From an uncultured Opitutaceae bacterium (lineage in GTDB: Bacteria > Verrucomicrobiota > Verrucomicrobiia > Opitutales > Opitutaceae): a stretch of 43,435 nucleotides of DNA. Where the stretch lies: assembly GCA_937942145.1 (NCBI GenBank), contig CALDFV010000186.1, positions 1 to 43,435 of the forward strand, in the 5' to 3' direction. Below, in pieces: positions 9,201 through 17,354 of the stretch (positions are counted from its first letter, which is position 1; each line of letters begins with the position of its first letter). The notes below the pieces were generated by a model. The model was not told the DNA's origin. It was given only the letters and a program-made list of their open reading frames with translations, and ran no database searches. Made by a program: the position numbers and the translations under genes.

Positions 9201-9592
9201 GACGCTCCATCTACCTAGAGATGAGACGCAATTTTCTGCCTTCTTTTCTAAGAGCTTTCGACATGCCCAACGCCACGGAGGCAATCGGCAAGCGACTCGT
9301 CACGAACGTTCCAGCCCAATCACTGGCCTTGATGAACGATCCCTTCGTCCATGGTCAGGCTAAACTTTGGGCTGAAAATTTGCTAGAATCTGATCTTCCT
9401 ATCGACGACCGTATCGACCGTATCCATTTAACCGCATTCAGTCGAACGGCACGCGATTCAGAGTGCGATTGGGCCAAAAGAGTGATCACCGAGCTCGCAT
9501 CAGAACACGGATGCTCAGAAGAGGATCCTCAAGTCTGGACGGATCTCTGTCATCTAATCTACAACCGTAAGGAATTTATTTATGTATTTTAA
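6239..9592 (+). CDS. PSCyt1-DUF1549-DUF1553 cytochrome-type exported protein
   Basis: About 1117 residues from ATG 6239. I prefer this to the track start at 6020 because it begins a clean signal peptide (MRRKTLIYFVIFTLFGISL...) and avoids overlap with the AraC gene. A c-type haem site CYKCH at 46-50 belongs to the planctomycete cytochrome C (PSCyt1) domain, followed by 'GGDSGPAIVPGD' and 'MPPKSKL'. DUF1549 follows at about 200-390 ('FGEKWGRHWLDLVRYAET', then a second CxxCH, 'CARCHDHKFDAI'). A long middle segment has a beta-sandwich look. DUF1553 lies in the last ~270 residues ('NPLTARVVVNRLWKQIFG'), ending 'YNRKEFIYVF' as usual. These proteins pair with DUF1501 proteins in Planctomycetes and Verrucomicrobia, and the next gene is one. 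Redox function outside the cytoplasm is inferred; the substrate is unknown. Confidence 0.92.
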   Translation: MRRKTLIYFVIFTLFGISLTTNATELSSDDVEFFESNVRPLLVDNCYKCHSADSERIRGGFLIDSQPAILRGGDSGPAIVPGDSANSRIVSMIQRHPDYEAMPPKSKLEPDEIETLIAWIDRGAPDPRTEESSPKSSLSDFNLDERKSWWSLQPVKKPAVPKVANENWPENDYDRFVLSKLEEADLEPAEPAERHTLLRRISFDLTGLAPKVDELEAFLSDESPSAFAAAVDRLLESPHFGEKWGRHWLDLVRYAETKAFEQDYTMAYAYRYRDYLIRAFNDDLPYDQFVREALAGDLFPKPRFSPDDEINESIMGPGFLYLTDGQHGPPDLHEDEARIFSGMIDVTSKAFLGSTLKCARCHDHKFDAITTADYYSFYGMLRSSRLSYANTNAKKQEAKLKSDQSKIRQARSQITKLVYNTSLQDIELIPEYLQAQRSLLENDLLNSIFESVSSEKPKDKKDKGLDLGALKNRLSDIYKLEAEQGGLDDEVLWSWLSLALSADRLEKWPELEPLFSQSAERTTNSGNNQTSVELSQSFAQVARSLENWITQESAFESQPESPGEMIFNHSGTQAVKSLVGEYPVAGVLAPRISGAIRSPDFIIDGKPIELQAKGYSGTVRLVIRNYELTGRGPTTAKLYYAVDGDHWQDIRFETYLWEGETAYLEVMQNGKSTNAIHPTRDTLTPPDDNAYIAVRFNQGIHWAKYWETETSEENQSKRDQAIAKKIRAVWQSASRSSLDSAEVELLSALFATGILSSDTNRDPKLAKAMSKYQALALSIPQPVYARSLTDGDSHEEPVYIRGSHKNISTEPNPRRFLDGLGGTLITSEGSGRLEWAEHVASKDNPLTARVVVNRLWKQIFGNGIVETTNDFGQMGSLPSHPQLLDYLASDLMENGWSLKHVIRKMVLSQTYQMSSVPSPQAATIDPKNRLLQHMPIRRLEAEAIRDHILACSDRLDTTLFGPSVPAYVKDHPDSRAKPKTGPLDGNGRRSIYLEMRRNFLPSFLRAFDMPNATEAIGKRLVTNVPAQSLALMNDPFVHGQAKLWAENLLESDLPIDDRIDRIHLTAFSRTARDSECDWAKRVITELASEHGCSEEDPQVWTDLCHLIYNRKEFIYVF

Positions 9593-9594
9593 AA

Positions 9595-9618
9595 GTAGCG
9601 GCCGAACTCCGAGCGGCC
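9595..9618 (+). repeat. REP family A, first arm (variant stem)
   Basis: GTAGC head followed by a GGCCG / CGGCC stem around AACTCCGAG. It starts 2 bases after the stop of the cytochrome gene. Relative to the other copies (GGGCG / CGCCC), both sides of one stem pair changed, a compensatory substitution. It pairs with the inverted copy at 9638-9661. Confidence 0.85.
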
Positions 9619-9637
9619 ACAAGGAACTTAAAGAAAT

Positions 9638-9661
9638 GGGCGCTCGGAGATCGCCCGCTAC
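9638..9661 (-). repeat. REP family A, inverted arm
   Basis: Reverse complement reads GTAGC, GGGCG, ATCTCCGAG, CGCCC. It forms an outward-headed pair with 9595-9618, filling the 81-base gap between the DUF1553 and DUF1501 genes. It ends 12 bases before the DUF1501 start codon. Confidence 0.88.
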
Positions 9662-9673
9662 CTCCAATACGGA

Positions 9674-11062
9674 ATGATCACTCGGCGGGAATTTCTCCAG
9701 AAAAGCGCTATGGGATTTGGCACACTCGCCCTATCCGGCACGATGCAGCAGGATCTCTTAGGCTCAACAATGCCTTTGTATCCGAAAGCTCCTCACTTTG
9801 CACCCAAGGCGCGTAGCGTTATTTTCCTTTATATGGACGGTGGCGTCTCCCAAGTCGACAGTTTCGACCCTAAGCCCCAATTGGCCAAGGAAAATGGCGA
9901 GAAGCCAAAATTCAAAGTAGACCCAACCGTATTTAACAACAACGGCAACATTCTGAAAAGCCCCTGGGAGTTCAACCACTACGGAGAGAATGGCCTCCCC
10001 ATTAGCGACCTTTTCCCCCATATCGCGTCCTGTGCAGATGATCTTTGTATCATTCGTTCCATGACTGCATTCTCGCCTAACCATCCCAACGCCAACTACG
10101 CTCTGCACAGCGGGCACATTTTGTCTGGACGCCCTAGTATGGGCGCATGGGCCTCCTATGGCCTCGGTACTTTGAGTCAAAACCTTCCCAGCTATGTTGT
10201 CATCCACGGCGGGCAAGTCCCTTCCGGAGGCATGCAGTGCTTTGGCAGCGGTTTTCTACCGGCCAATCACCAAGGCTCGATATTCCTCTCCCAGCATCCC
10301 GTCCTGAACAACACTTCCTTCCAGGAATCTAGTGCGAATCTACAGAAGAAGAAACTAGAGTATCTCGGCGAGATGGACGGTGCGCTTGAAGCAAGGCTAT
10401 CGCATTCCGAGGCAATCGAATCAGCGATTCAGAATTACGAGCTTGCCTACCGGATGCAGATGGAGGTCCCAGACGTTACCAATATTTCCAACGAAAGCGA
10501 GGTGACTAAAAAACTCTACGGAATTGATGCCCCCTACGAAAACACCCGCTCTTACGCCGCCCAATGCCTCATGGCGCGAAGGCTCGTTGAGCGAGGCGTT
10601 CGCTTTGTAGAGTTGACTATCAATCCCGGGAATGGGGATCGCTGGGACCAGCATAGCAGGCTCGTCGATGGCCATCAAAAGAATGCGATGGCCGTTGATC
10701 AGCCAATTGCGGCGCTCATCAAAGACCTCAAGTCACGTGGCCTTCTCGATAGTACGCTGCTCGTATTCAGTGGTGAATTTGGCCGGACGCCTTTTGCTCA
10801 AGGCACCAATGGCCGTGACCACAATCCACAAGGATTCAGCATGTGGATGGCCGGTGGCGGAATAAAGGGGGGAACGATTTATGGAGCTACCGATGAGTAC
10901 GGCTACCGCGTGGTGGAGAATAAACTAACGGTGCACGACATGCATGCCAATATGCTCCATTTGCTCGGAATCGACCACACTCGCCTCACCTATCGCTTTA
11001 GCGGACGCGATATCCGTTTGACTGATGTCCATGGCGAGATCATTCCCGAGATTCTAGCCTAG
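9674..11062 (+). CDS. DUF1501 exported protein (Tat signal)
   Basis: 462 residues of the DUF1501 family, which belongs to the alkaline-phosphatase-like superfamily. The N-terminus 'MITRREFLQKSAMGFG' is a twin-arginine signal, so the protein is probably folded before export. Family marks: 'VIFLYMDGGVSQVDSFDPKP', 'FSPNHPNANYALHSGHILSG', 'LLVFSGEFGRTP' and 'GRDHNPQGFSMWMAGGG', followed by 'LTYRFSGRDIRLTDVHG' near the end. It follows the PSCyt1/DUF1553 gene, the standard partner. No enzymatic activity is established; a hydrolase-like or redox-partner role is inferred from the fold relation and the cytochrome neighbours. A REP pair lies directly upstream and might affect mRNA stability. Confidence 0.92.
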   Translation: MITRREFLQKSAMGFGTLALSGTMQQDLLGSTMPLYPKAPHFAPKARSVIFLYMDGGVSQVDSFDPKPQLAKENGEKPKFKVDPTVFNNNGNILKSPWEFNHYGENGLPISDLFPHIASCADDLCIIRSMTAFSPNHPNANYALHSGHILSGRPSMGAWASYGLGTLSQNLPSYVVIHGGQVPSGGMQCFGSGFLPANHQGSIFLSQHPVLNNTSFQESSANLQKKKLEYLGEMDGALEARLSHSEAIESAIQNYELAYRMQMEVPDVTNISNESEVTKKLYGIDAPYENTRSYAAQCLMARRLVERGVRFVELTINPGNGDRWDQHSRLVDGHQKNAMAVDQPIAALIKDLKSRGLLDSTLLVFSGEFGRTPFAQGTNGRDHNPQGFSMWMAGGGIKGGTIYGATDEYGYRVVENKLTVHDMHANMLHLLGIDHTRLTYRFSGRDIRLTDVHGEIIPEILA

Positions 11063-11071
11063 TTTCACCCT

Positions 11072-12889
11072 ATGAACATGAAATCTATTTTCATCCTGAC
11101 GCTCTCCCTCAGCTTTTCCTTCACACTGTCTGCCCAAACGACTTTCGATTACGATACTGATATCGCTCCCGTTCTTGAGAAATACTGCGTTAAGTGCCAT
11201 GGCCCAGAAAAGCAGAAGAGCGGGTATCGCTTAGACTCTTACGAAGCGCTGATGACTCCAGGCGACAGTGAGGAAGTCGCCATAGATGCGGGCTTCCCAA
11301 TGACGAGTCCACTGATCGAATACCTCCTCCTTCCTCCAGAGGATGAATACGCCATGCCGCCAGAGGGTGAGGACGCGCCCAGCGGGGATGAAATTCTAAC
11401 CATTGCTCGCTGGATACACGGAGGAGCCAAAAGCGAGTCGGCAGGCCAAGGAAAGCTCTCGCTCGAAAAGCTCTTGGATGAGAGCGCCTTTTCCGCCGTC
11501 GAACGGCTCCGAGCCAAAGGCGCCGTCATCGACAAGCTAGCAGAAAACTCATCCAACCTTGTGGTCGATCTCCAAAGTCTTGCTCCCAAAATTGACGCTT
11601 CTGCCATTGAGGACCTGAAAAGCGTGGGCCCTTACGTACATGAATTCCGAGCCGCGTTGCTTCCTGATTCTGCCAAGGTTTCTGAGTGGATTGCAACCTT
11701 TGAGAATGCCACTCGGCTTGATCTAAGCCATGGCAAATTTGGAGATGAAATTGTCGCCTCCCTAAACCGACTCGGTGGCATCAAGTATCTGAATCTATTT
11801 GGGACGCAACTTACGGATTCGGGACTCAAAGATCTGCAAGTGCCGCAAACCGGTCAGTTATTCTTGGGCAACACGAAAGTAAGAAACGCCGCCTTGATGA
11901 AAGCACGGGCTGATAAGCCAAACCTGACGATCTACGGGAATCCAGACGTCAACAAAACTCTCGGCATTACCCAAAAGGCCTGGAGCAACTCCAGCACGTT
12001 CAATCCCATTCCAAAAGTCGCCCCAGGGCGTCAAGCAAGTGACCAGGGCATTCGGCATTCGTTTCTCATATGTGGAAAGCTAACCGCAATCTTCAATGAG
12101 GAAAGCGAAGTGGTTTGGCTCGGGCCGAGTGGCTCCCGCGATGGCATGGTATTGGAAAACGGGAACGTTCTCCTTTCGATTAAAAACGAGGCTAGAGAAT
12201 TCGAGAAGGGGGGTCACAAAGTGGTCTGGTCCTACAAGTTGGATCCCCGTAACAAAGAATTGGGCACTGTCAATCGCCTCCCTTCTGGAAACACGCTCGT
12301 CATTGAGCGTGGAGAACTTCCAAGGCTTCTAGAAATTGACCCACAAGGGAAAATCGTCGTTGAAGTTCCCCTGCAACCTGAAACGGACAATGGCCATATG
12401 CAAACTCGCATGGCGCGAAGGCTTTCCAATGGAAACTATCTCGTCCCTCATCTCCTGGCTTTCAAGGTAAAGGAGTATACTCCCTCGGGTAAGATTGTGA
12501 ATACGATCAAAACCGACCTCCCGGAACTGGGTGGGAGAGAGGCCGAAAACTGGCCTTTCACCGCGATTCGACTACCGAGCGGGAACACGCTCGTCAATTT
12601 GACCCATGGAAACCAATCCGTCGAGTTCGCGCCCGATGGATCGGTGGCCTGGGTTTGCAACAACGACGATGCCGGTGGACGCTTTGCGGATCCTTGCGGC
12701 GGGCAAAGACTTCCCAACGGAAATACCGTGATCGGTAGCTACGGTCAAAAGGATCCAGAGAAAGTGAAAATCTTCGAGGTGAGCGAAAAGAAAGAAGTGG
12801 TGTGGGAATTTTTCCACCCAGATGCCAAAGCCCACGAAGTTCACATTCTCACGACGAATGGGAAACCGGTATCCCCTATCTATCGCTAG
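11072..12889 (+). CDS. Exported cytochrome c / leucine-rich repeat / propeller chimera
   Basis: 605 residues; signal peptide about 1-21 (ending LSA-Q). A PSCyt1 haem domain follows (CVKCH at 39-43, 'EKQKSGYRLDSYEAL', 'ARWIHGGAKS'). At about 210-292 come leucine-rich repeats ('ATRLDLSHGKFGDE', 'IKYLNLFGTQLTDSGLKDL'). From about 330 a beta-propeller is marked by five copies of an 'RLPSGNTLV'-type motif (LENGNVLLS, LPSGNTLVI, LSNGNYLVP, LPSGNTLVN, LPNGNTVIG). It is 9 bases after the DUF1501 gene and so probably in the same operon. An ATG two codons later (11078) is an alternative start. The propeller could bind a ligand or quinone-like cofactor, and the haem suggests electron transfer; neither is demonstrated. 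Confidence 0.85.
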   Translation: MNMKSIFILTLSLSFSFTLSAQTTFDYDTDIAPVLEKYCVKCHGPEKQKSGYRLDSYEALMTPGDSEEVAIDAGFPMTSPLIEYLLLPPEDEYAMPPEGEDAPSGDEILTIARWIHGGAKSESAGQGKLSLEKLLDESAFSAVERLRAKGAVIDKLAENSSNLVVDLQSLAPKIDASAIEDLKSVGPYVHEFRAALLPDSAKVSEWIATFENATRLDLSHGKFGDEIVASLNRLGGIKYLNLFGTQLTDSGLKDLQVPQTGQLFLGNTKVRNAALMKARADKPNLTIYGNPDVNKTLGITQKAWSNSSTFNPIPKVAPGRQASDQGIRHSFLICGKLTAIFNEESEVVWLGPSGSRDGMVLENGNVLLSIKNEAREFEKGGHKVVWSYKLDPRNKELGTVNRLPSGNTLVIERGELPRLLEIDPQGKIVVEVPLQPETDNGHMQTRMARRLSNGNYLVPHLLAFKVKEYTPSGKIVNTIKTDLPELGGREAENWPFTAIRLPSGNTLVNLTHGNQSVEFAPDGSVAWVCNNDDAGGRFADPCGGQRLPNGNTVIGSYGQKDPEKVKIFEVSEKKEVVWEFFHPDAKAHEVHILTTNGKPVSPIYR

Positions 12890-12980
12890 GAGCGTATCTA
12901 AAAATTCATACGCGTGGGGCCGAACCGCAATCGCTCACGCCTAATCAAGGGATATCGGGTCAAGCTCCCTGTCATTCATG

Positions 12981-13004
12981 GTAGCGGGCGATCTCCGAGC
13001 GCCC
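12981..13004 (+). repeat. REP family A, first arm
   Basis: GTAGC head, stem GGGCG / CGCCC around ATCTCCGAG. It lies in the convergent gap between the cytochrome chimera and the transporter genes, facing the inverted copy at 13110-13133. Confidence 0.88.
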
Positions 13005-13011
13005 ATTTAGA

Positions 13012-13035
13012 GTAGAACAGGCATCCTGCCTGTTC
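13012..13035 (+). repeat. GTAG-headed hairpin inside the family A pair
   Basis: GTAG followed by AACAGGCA, a TCC loop and TGCCTGTT: a perfect stem lying between the two family A arms. It looks like a different REP-type unit, single copy in this window. It could also act as a terminator hairpin between the convergent genes. Confidence 0.6.
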
Positions 13036-13109
13036 ATTATTAATTGTAACAAGCTGTCTGTTCGACCCCACTAAGGATTGATTAGAAACCTGCTCTCCGC
13101 TTTCATTGT

Positions 13110-13133
13110 GGACGCTCGGAGATCGCCCGCTAC
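13110..13133 (-). repeat. REP family A, inverted arm
   Basis: Reverse complement reads GTAGC, GGGCG, ATCTCCGAG, CGTCC. One stem pair becomes a G-T wobble relative to the consensus, so pairing is kept. It lies 12 bases from the stop of the TctC/TctB gene. Confidence 0.85.
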
Positions 13134-13145
13134 CTGATTCAGCAA

Positions 13146-14486
13146 CTACGGCAAAGGTACGGAAAATATCACCGTAAAGACAAACTCGGAGCCGAGGGAA
13201 AACAGGAGTGAGAGCTGGGCAACGGGCAGCAGCTTCTGCTTGTTCCATTCTGCAAGATTGATTCCGATAAGGAAAATCGCGGGAATCGTCGCATACACAT
13301 AGGAAACGCCCAATTGTAGGCAGATAATATAGGTGAGCAGTATTGCGACTATGAGGATGGCCAACCTACTGTTCCCATAATCTGTATCTGAAATTTTGAT
13401 GCGATTGCGCCCATACTTCAGAAAGACCAAAGCGGCTAAGCAAAGCACAATCCCAATCACCCAATTGGGGAAGTGGGGCAATCCCGATGGAGGGCTCACC
13501 GCAAATCGCTTGAGCGACTCTTTTTTAACCTTCAAGTACTGATCTAATTCTTCCCCTACTCGATAGTCAGGGGTAATGGAAAGCTTCTTCAATTCGGCTA
13601 CCACAGTCGGATCCTGCCTCGCTTCGTCGAGTATTTCCTGCAGTTTGTCGACAGCAACCTGCGGCGTTCCTTTGGGAGCAAACCAGTAGTACGAGTTTCC
13701 ATTGTCGATCGCAAAACCTTGCTCCGTTGCGGTCGGAACTTCAGGGACTCCTTGGTTTCTCTCGGCTGTGAGAATCGCAATCGCCTTAATGTTCTGATCC
13801 TTAGGCGTACCTTCGGGCGAACGATAGCCCACAAACTCTCCCACTGAAAAGATCCCCACGTCCAAATGTCCGCCCAAGATGTGGGAGTACCGCTTTTGTC
13901 CTCCCCCCGTGGAAATGTAGTTGAACCTGCTGCCGGGACTCGTCTCTTCGAGCTCTTTCGCATAGAAGTAAGCAGGTGAGCCGATGTCCGCTCCGAAACG
14001 GACGCTATTCGGATTGTCCTTGGCCGCTTCGAGAAGGGAGCGGAGTCCTTGGTAGGGAGAGTCTTCGCGAACAATCAGAACCAGGGACATCGTACCCAAC
14101 TGGGCAACCGGAGTCAGCTCTTCGTATCCAAAATTCGCGATACCCGCAAGTTGAGCCGCAATCAGCGCGTCGTTGTTGCACAAGAGTCGGTAGCCGTCGG
14201 GCCGGGAACCCATGACATATCTTCCTCCAATGGTAGATCCGCCTCCAGGCTGGTTTAGGATGACAAGAGGTTGAGTATACTTCTCGTTGGCGGCGATCGA
14301 CTTTTCAATGATCCGAACAAACGTATCAGTACCGCCTCCCGCGCTGTAAGGAACCACAACCTGGATCGGCTGGTTGGGGAATTGGAATGAACCGTCGCCG
14401 CTTTTCCAATTCAAGACCTTCCACCCAAGAAGCCCGCAGATGAGAATCGAGCTCACGATCGAAAAAAGTGTTCTGCTAGAGCTCAT
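13146..14486 (-). CDS. Tripartite tricarboxylate transporter: TctC binding domain fused to TctB-like membrane domain
   Basis: 446 residues from ATG 14486, whose ATGA overlaps the TctA stop; the longer track ORF from 14750 has no family similarity at its N-terminus. A membrane anchor at about 5-24 (no lipobox, no clear cleavage site) precedes a TctC/Bug-type solute-binding domain from about 34 to 330 ('PIQVVVPYSAGGGTDTFVR', 'LNQPGGGSTIGG', 'YWFAPKGTP'). The last ~108 residues hold four hydrophobic segments and end 'IFSVPLP', the topology and C-terminal motif of TctB. The usual three-protein system (binding protein, TctB, TctA) therefore appears as two polypeptides. The substrate is likely a carboxylate or similar organic acid, but TTT systems vary and it cannot be assigned. 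The fusion is visible in one uninterrupted frame. Confidence 0.82.
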   Translation of the reverse strand: MSSSRTLFSIVSSILICGLLGWKVLNWKSGDGSFQFPNQPIQVVVPYSAGGGTDTFVRIIEKSIAANEKYTQPLVILNQPGGGSTIGGRYVMGSRPDGYRLLCNNDALIAAQLAGIANFGYEELTPVAQLGTMSLVLIVREDSPYQGLRSLLEAAKDNPNSVRFGADIGSPAYFYAKELEETSPGSRFNYISTGGGQKRYSHILGGHLDVGIFSVGEFVGYRSPEGTPKDQNIKAIAILTAERNQGVPEVPTATEQGFAIDNGNSYYWFAPKGTPQVAVDKLQEILDEARQDPTVVAELKKLSITPDYRVGEELDQYLKVKKESLKRFAVSPPSGLPHFPNWVIGIVLCLAALVFLKYGRNRIKISDTDYGNSRLAILIVAILLTYIICLQLGVSYVYATIPAIFLIGINLAEWNKQKLLPVAQLSLLFSLGSEFVFTVIFSVPLP

Positions 14487-15973
14487 TCGGAGACGAGGGG
14501 TTCGTGGTGGGAGCCAGGGCCCTTTTTCTTGAGCATGGGAAGGATGAGCATCGCCAATGAGACGGCTAGAAAGGCAATCGAAATGGGGCGCGTCACAATC
14601 GGGAGCCAGGAGCCGTTCGTCGCCATCAGCCCCGCAGAGAGATTGTCCTCTGCGATCGGGCCCAAGACAAAGCCAATGACGAAAGGAGCCAGAGGTATCT
14701 TCTTCGATTCGAGAAAGAAACCCAGCCCTCCAAACGCGAGCATAACCCAAACGTCGAAAATGCGGTTCGAGAGCGCGAACGAACCGATTACACAGAACAC
14801 CAATATGACCGGTAAAAGATAGGAACTGGGGATCCGCGAAATCCTAGCGAGCCACCGCATGGAAAAGCCCATGATCATGGCCATGGCGATATTGGCCAAG
14901 AACATCGCCCCCATAATGGTGTAGACCATCTCCGGATGCTCTCCAAAAAGGCGCGGCCCGGGTTGCAGTCCATGGACGACAAGCGCCCCCAGTAGGACCG
15001 CTTCCACCACAGAACCGGGAAGCCCCATCGCCACCAAGGGAATGAGCGCTCCCCCGATCGTCGCATTGTTAGCGGCTTCCGCAGAAACTACCCCTTCATC
15101 GTGGCCCGTGCCAAACTTCTCCGGTGTCTTGGAGGAATTCTTGGCAACCGTGTACGCCGCGACCGAACCAATGTTCGCCCCAATCCCCGGAAGAAGTCCT
15201 ATCCAAGTTCCAATGACAGAGGAACGAATCATATTGAAACCCTGTCGGCGAAAGTCCGCCAGTTTCAAGGAAAGCCCCTTGGTTTCGATCTCCTTCGTTT
15301 GGGATTTCTTTTTCAAATCAATGATGTCTCTGAAAATCTGGTTGATAGCGAACAGCCCAATCAAGACCGGGAGCAGCTTGAAGCCGTCATTCAAAGCGTT
15401 GATGCCAAAGGTAAGTCGAGACTGCCCCGTCGCTGCCGCGATGCCCGGCATGGAGAGAAGTATGCCGAGGAATCCGGACAGCAGCGATTTCGACAGCGAC
15501 TTGCCACCTATGCTAGCGATTAGGACCAAGGCCATCAGAACCAGCGTAAAATACTCAAAGGGCCCAAACTTGGTAGAGAGAGTCGCAATGGGTTTCGCCA
15601 GGAGAACCAGGAATCCCCACGAAATCACTCCTCCTACAAAGGATGCCATAACCGCCAGCCCGAGCGCCTTTTCTGGCTGCCCCTTTTGAGCCATCGGGTA
15701 ACCATCGAAGGTTGTCACGATCGATGCGGGAGTTCCTGGCATGCGAAGAAGCGTCGCCGTGACCATTCCACCACTAATCGCGCCGACATAGATGCTGATC
15801 AGCAAAGTGAGGGCGTACTGGGGGTTTGCGCCATAGGTAAGTGGTAATACAAGAGCAATCAGCATCGTCCCTGTTAGACCGGGTATTGCTCCCACAAATA
15901 CGCCTAGTGAAGTACCGAGAAGTATCAGGATAAGACCGGTAGGAGTAAAGAGCAGTTGAATGGCTTCTTGCAT
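14483..15973 (-). CDS. tctA: TctA large membrane subunit of tripartite tricarboxylate transporter
   Basis: 496 residues, the normal TctA length, with about a dozen hydrophobic segments. Family marks: N-terminal 'LLGTSLGVFVGAIPGLTGTM', 'ISGGMVTATLLRMPGTPASI', 'GTWIGLLPGIGANIGSVAAY', 'EAANNATIGGALIPLVAMGLPG' and the C-terminal 'APFVIGFVLGPIAEDNLS'. It forms the ion-coupled translocation pore in the inner membrane. It is translationally coupled to the TctC-TctB fusion by an ATGA overlap. It is divergent from the CUT2 binding protein across 349 bases. Confidence 0.95.
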   Translation of the reverse strand: MQEAIQLLFTPTGLILILLGTSLGVFVGAIPGLTGTMLIALVLPLTYGANPQYALTLLISIYVGAISGGMVTATLLRMPGTPASIVTTFDGYPMAQKGQPEKALGLAVMASFVGGVISWGFLVLLAKPIATLSTKFGPFEYFTLVLMALVLIASIGGKSLSKSLLSGFLGILLSMPGIAAATGQSRLTFGINALNDGFKLLPVLIGLFAINQIFRDIIDLKKKSQTKEIETKGLSLKLADFRRQGFNMIRSSVIGTWIGLLPGIGANIGSVAAYTVAKNSSKTPEKFGTGHDEGVVSAEAANNATIGGALIPLVAMGLPGSVVEAVLLGALVVHGLQPGPRLFGEHPEMVYTIMGAMFLANIAMAMIMGFSMRWLARISRIPSSYLLPVILVFCVIGSFALSNRIFDVWVMLAFGGLGFFLESKKIPLAPFVIGFVLGPIAEDNLSAGLMATNGSWLPIVTRPISIAFLAVSLAMLILPMLKKKGPGSHHEPLVSE

Positions 15974-16322
15974 TAATTGGGTTTTAGGGTCGCCTTCGAG
16001 TTGGGCATTGAAGGGAGAGCATTGTCAAGAATTCGCAGGCTATTCCAACACTTTCGGTGAATCGAACCCAATGCAATCCTTCGATGAGAATACTGAGCGG
16101 TGTCTCCTATTCAGCACTTGGGCCCCATCGGTGGCTTCAATCCCCTGTTTCTCCATTTTCTCTGACAATTCAGCGGCCCTAAAATCTCTCCAATGCCAGG
16201 AATGCGGCAATTGTTGGGCTGGGCCCGAAAAAACTCCTTCTCAAAGATAGACACTCTCCAATATTTTAATTGAAGCAACCACTGCAAAGTAGAATAGTAG
16301 TCCTTCACTTCCATCAATCGCT
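15974..16322. other. Divergent intergenic region, TctA / CUT2 binding protein
   Basis: A 349-base gene-free stretch between divergent transporter operons. Both promoters must lie here, but I see no palindrome, riboswitch-like fold, strong -35/-10 pair or REP element. It is AT-rich near the CUT2 start ('CCAATATTTTAATTGAAG'). Confidence 0.5.
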
Positions 16323-17306
16323 ATGAAATACCTAAAAACAATCGCCGCAATCGCCCTAATTTCCCTAGTAGCGTGTAGTGGACCAGACGATACTAGTACC
16401 TCTAGCGTCAAGAAAACAAAGCTTTGTTTCATCACTAATGTGTCCGCAGACTTCTGGACCTACGCGGAAGCAGGAGCGAAAGCCGCCGAAAGGGATTTCG
16501 GAGACATTGAAGCGTTGTTTCGCACCGGCGACGGGACCACGACCAAACAAAAGCAGATTGTCGATGATCTATTGGTAAGCGGAGTGAAAGGCGTAGCCAT
16601 AAGCCCTACGAGCGCGAAGAATCAAATACGGATGATCAATGAATGGGCAACCGATACCCCTTTGATCACCGTCGACAGCGATTCTCCAGATTCTGACCGA
16701 ATTTGCTACTTGGGAACTGACAACATAGAAGCGGGACGGCAATGCGGCGAACTGGTCAAGGAAGCACTCCCAAATGGAGGAAAAATAATGGTGTTTGTCG
16801 GAATTAAAGACATGCAAAACTCAATTGAGCGATTCCAGGGGCTAAAAGAAGCCGTAGCGGGATCCGGAATCGAAGTAGTCGATCTGCGCACTGATGGGGG
16901 GGACGCCTCTAAAGCGAGAGCCAATGCGGAAGACGCGCTCACCGCCCATCCTGATCTTGCCGGAATGGTCGGTCTATGGGGATACAACCCACCCGCATGC
17001 CTAGAGGCCGTTCGGGCCGCAGGCTTGATCGGGAAAGTCCAGATCATCGCATTCGACGAATCGCCAAAAACCCTTGAAGGGATCGATGCCGGAGAGATAC
17101 ACGGCACGGTTATTCAAAACCCCTATCAATTCGGCTACGACTCAATGGCCTTGCTTCGCGAGTTGGTGCTCGAAGGGAAATCGCCGAATGAAGCCGGCAT
17201 TCCTGAGAACAAAATCATTCACGTAGCCACTCGAGTGCTCCGTAAAGGCGAAGGGCTTAAATACAAAGCCCAATGTGACACTTGGAAAGCATCGATCGCC
17301 CACTAA
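16323..17306 (+). CDS. CUT2 sugar ABC transporter, substrate-binding lipoprotein
   Basis: 327 residues. Lipoprotein signal with lipobox LVAC (Cys18). The mature part is a type I periplasmic binding protein of the RbsB/Peripla_BP_4 kind: 'CFITNVSADFWTYAEAGAKA', 'VDDLLVSGVKGVAISPTSA', 'PLITVDSDSPDSDRICYLGT', 'IIAFDESPKTLEGIDAGEIH'. It captures a monosaccharide or similar solute at the membrane. It is followed by a REP pair and then by the ATPase and permease genes. The exact sugar (ribose-, xylose- or fucose-like) cannot be read from the sequence. Confidence 0.92.
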   Translation: MKYLKTIAAIALISLVACSGPDDTSTSSVKKTKLCFITNVSADFWTYAEAGAKAAERDFGDIEALFRTGDGTTTKQKQIVDDLLVSGVKGVAISPTSAKNQIRMINEWATDTPLITVDSDSPDSDRICYLGTDNIEAGRQCGELVKEALPNGGKIMVFVGIKDMQNSIERFQGLKEAVAGSGIEVVDLRTDGGDASKARANAEDALTAHPDLAGMVGLWGYNPPACLEAVRAAGLIGKVQIIAFDESPKTLEGIDAGEIHGTVIQNPYQFGYDSMALLRELVLEGKSPNEAGIPENKIIHVATRVLRKGEGLKYKAQCDTWKASIAH

Positions 17307-17307
17307 G

Positions 17308-17333
17308 GTGGGGATGCTTATCTTTAAGCAGCC
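17308..17333 (+). repeat. REP family D, first arm (degenerate)
   Basis: GTGGGG head followed by TGCTTATC...TAAGCA, matching the family D copies at 34389 and 34435 over most positions. It begins one base after the stop codon of the binding-protein gene and pairs with the inverted arm at 17355-17380. Confidence 0.75.
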
Positions 17334-17354
17334 GCAACGAACCAGATCGAATTC

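Noticed and set aside
14487-14750. Long N-terminal extension of the TctC-TctB gene
   Set aside because: It lies inside tctA in another frame and has no transporter similarity; the ATGA overlap at 14486 is a better start.
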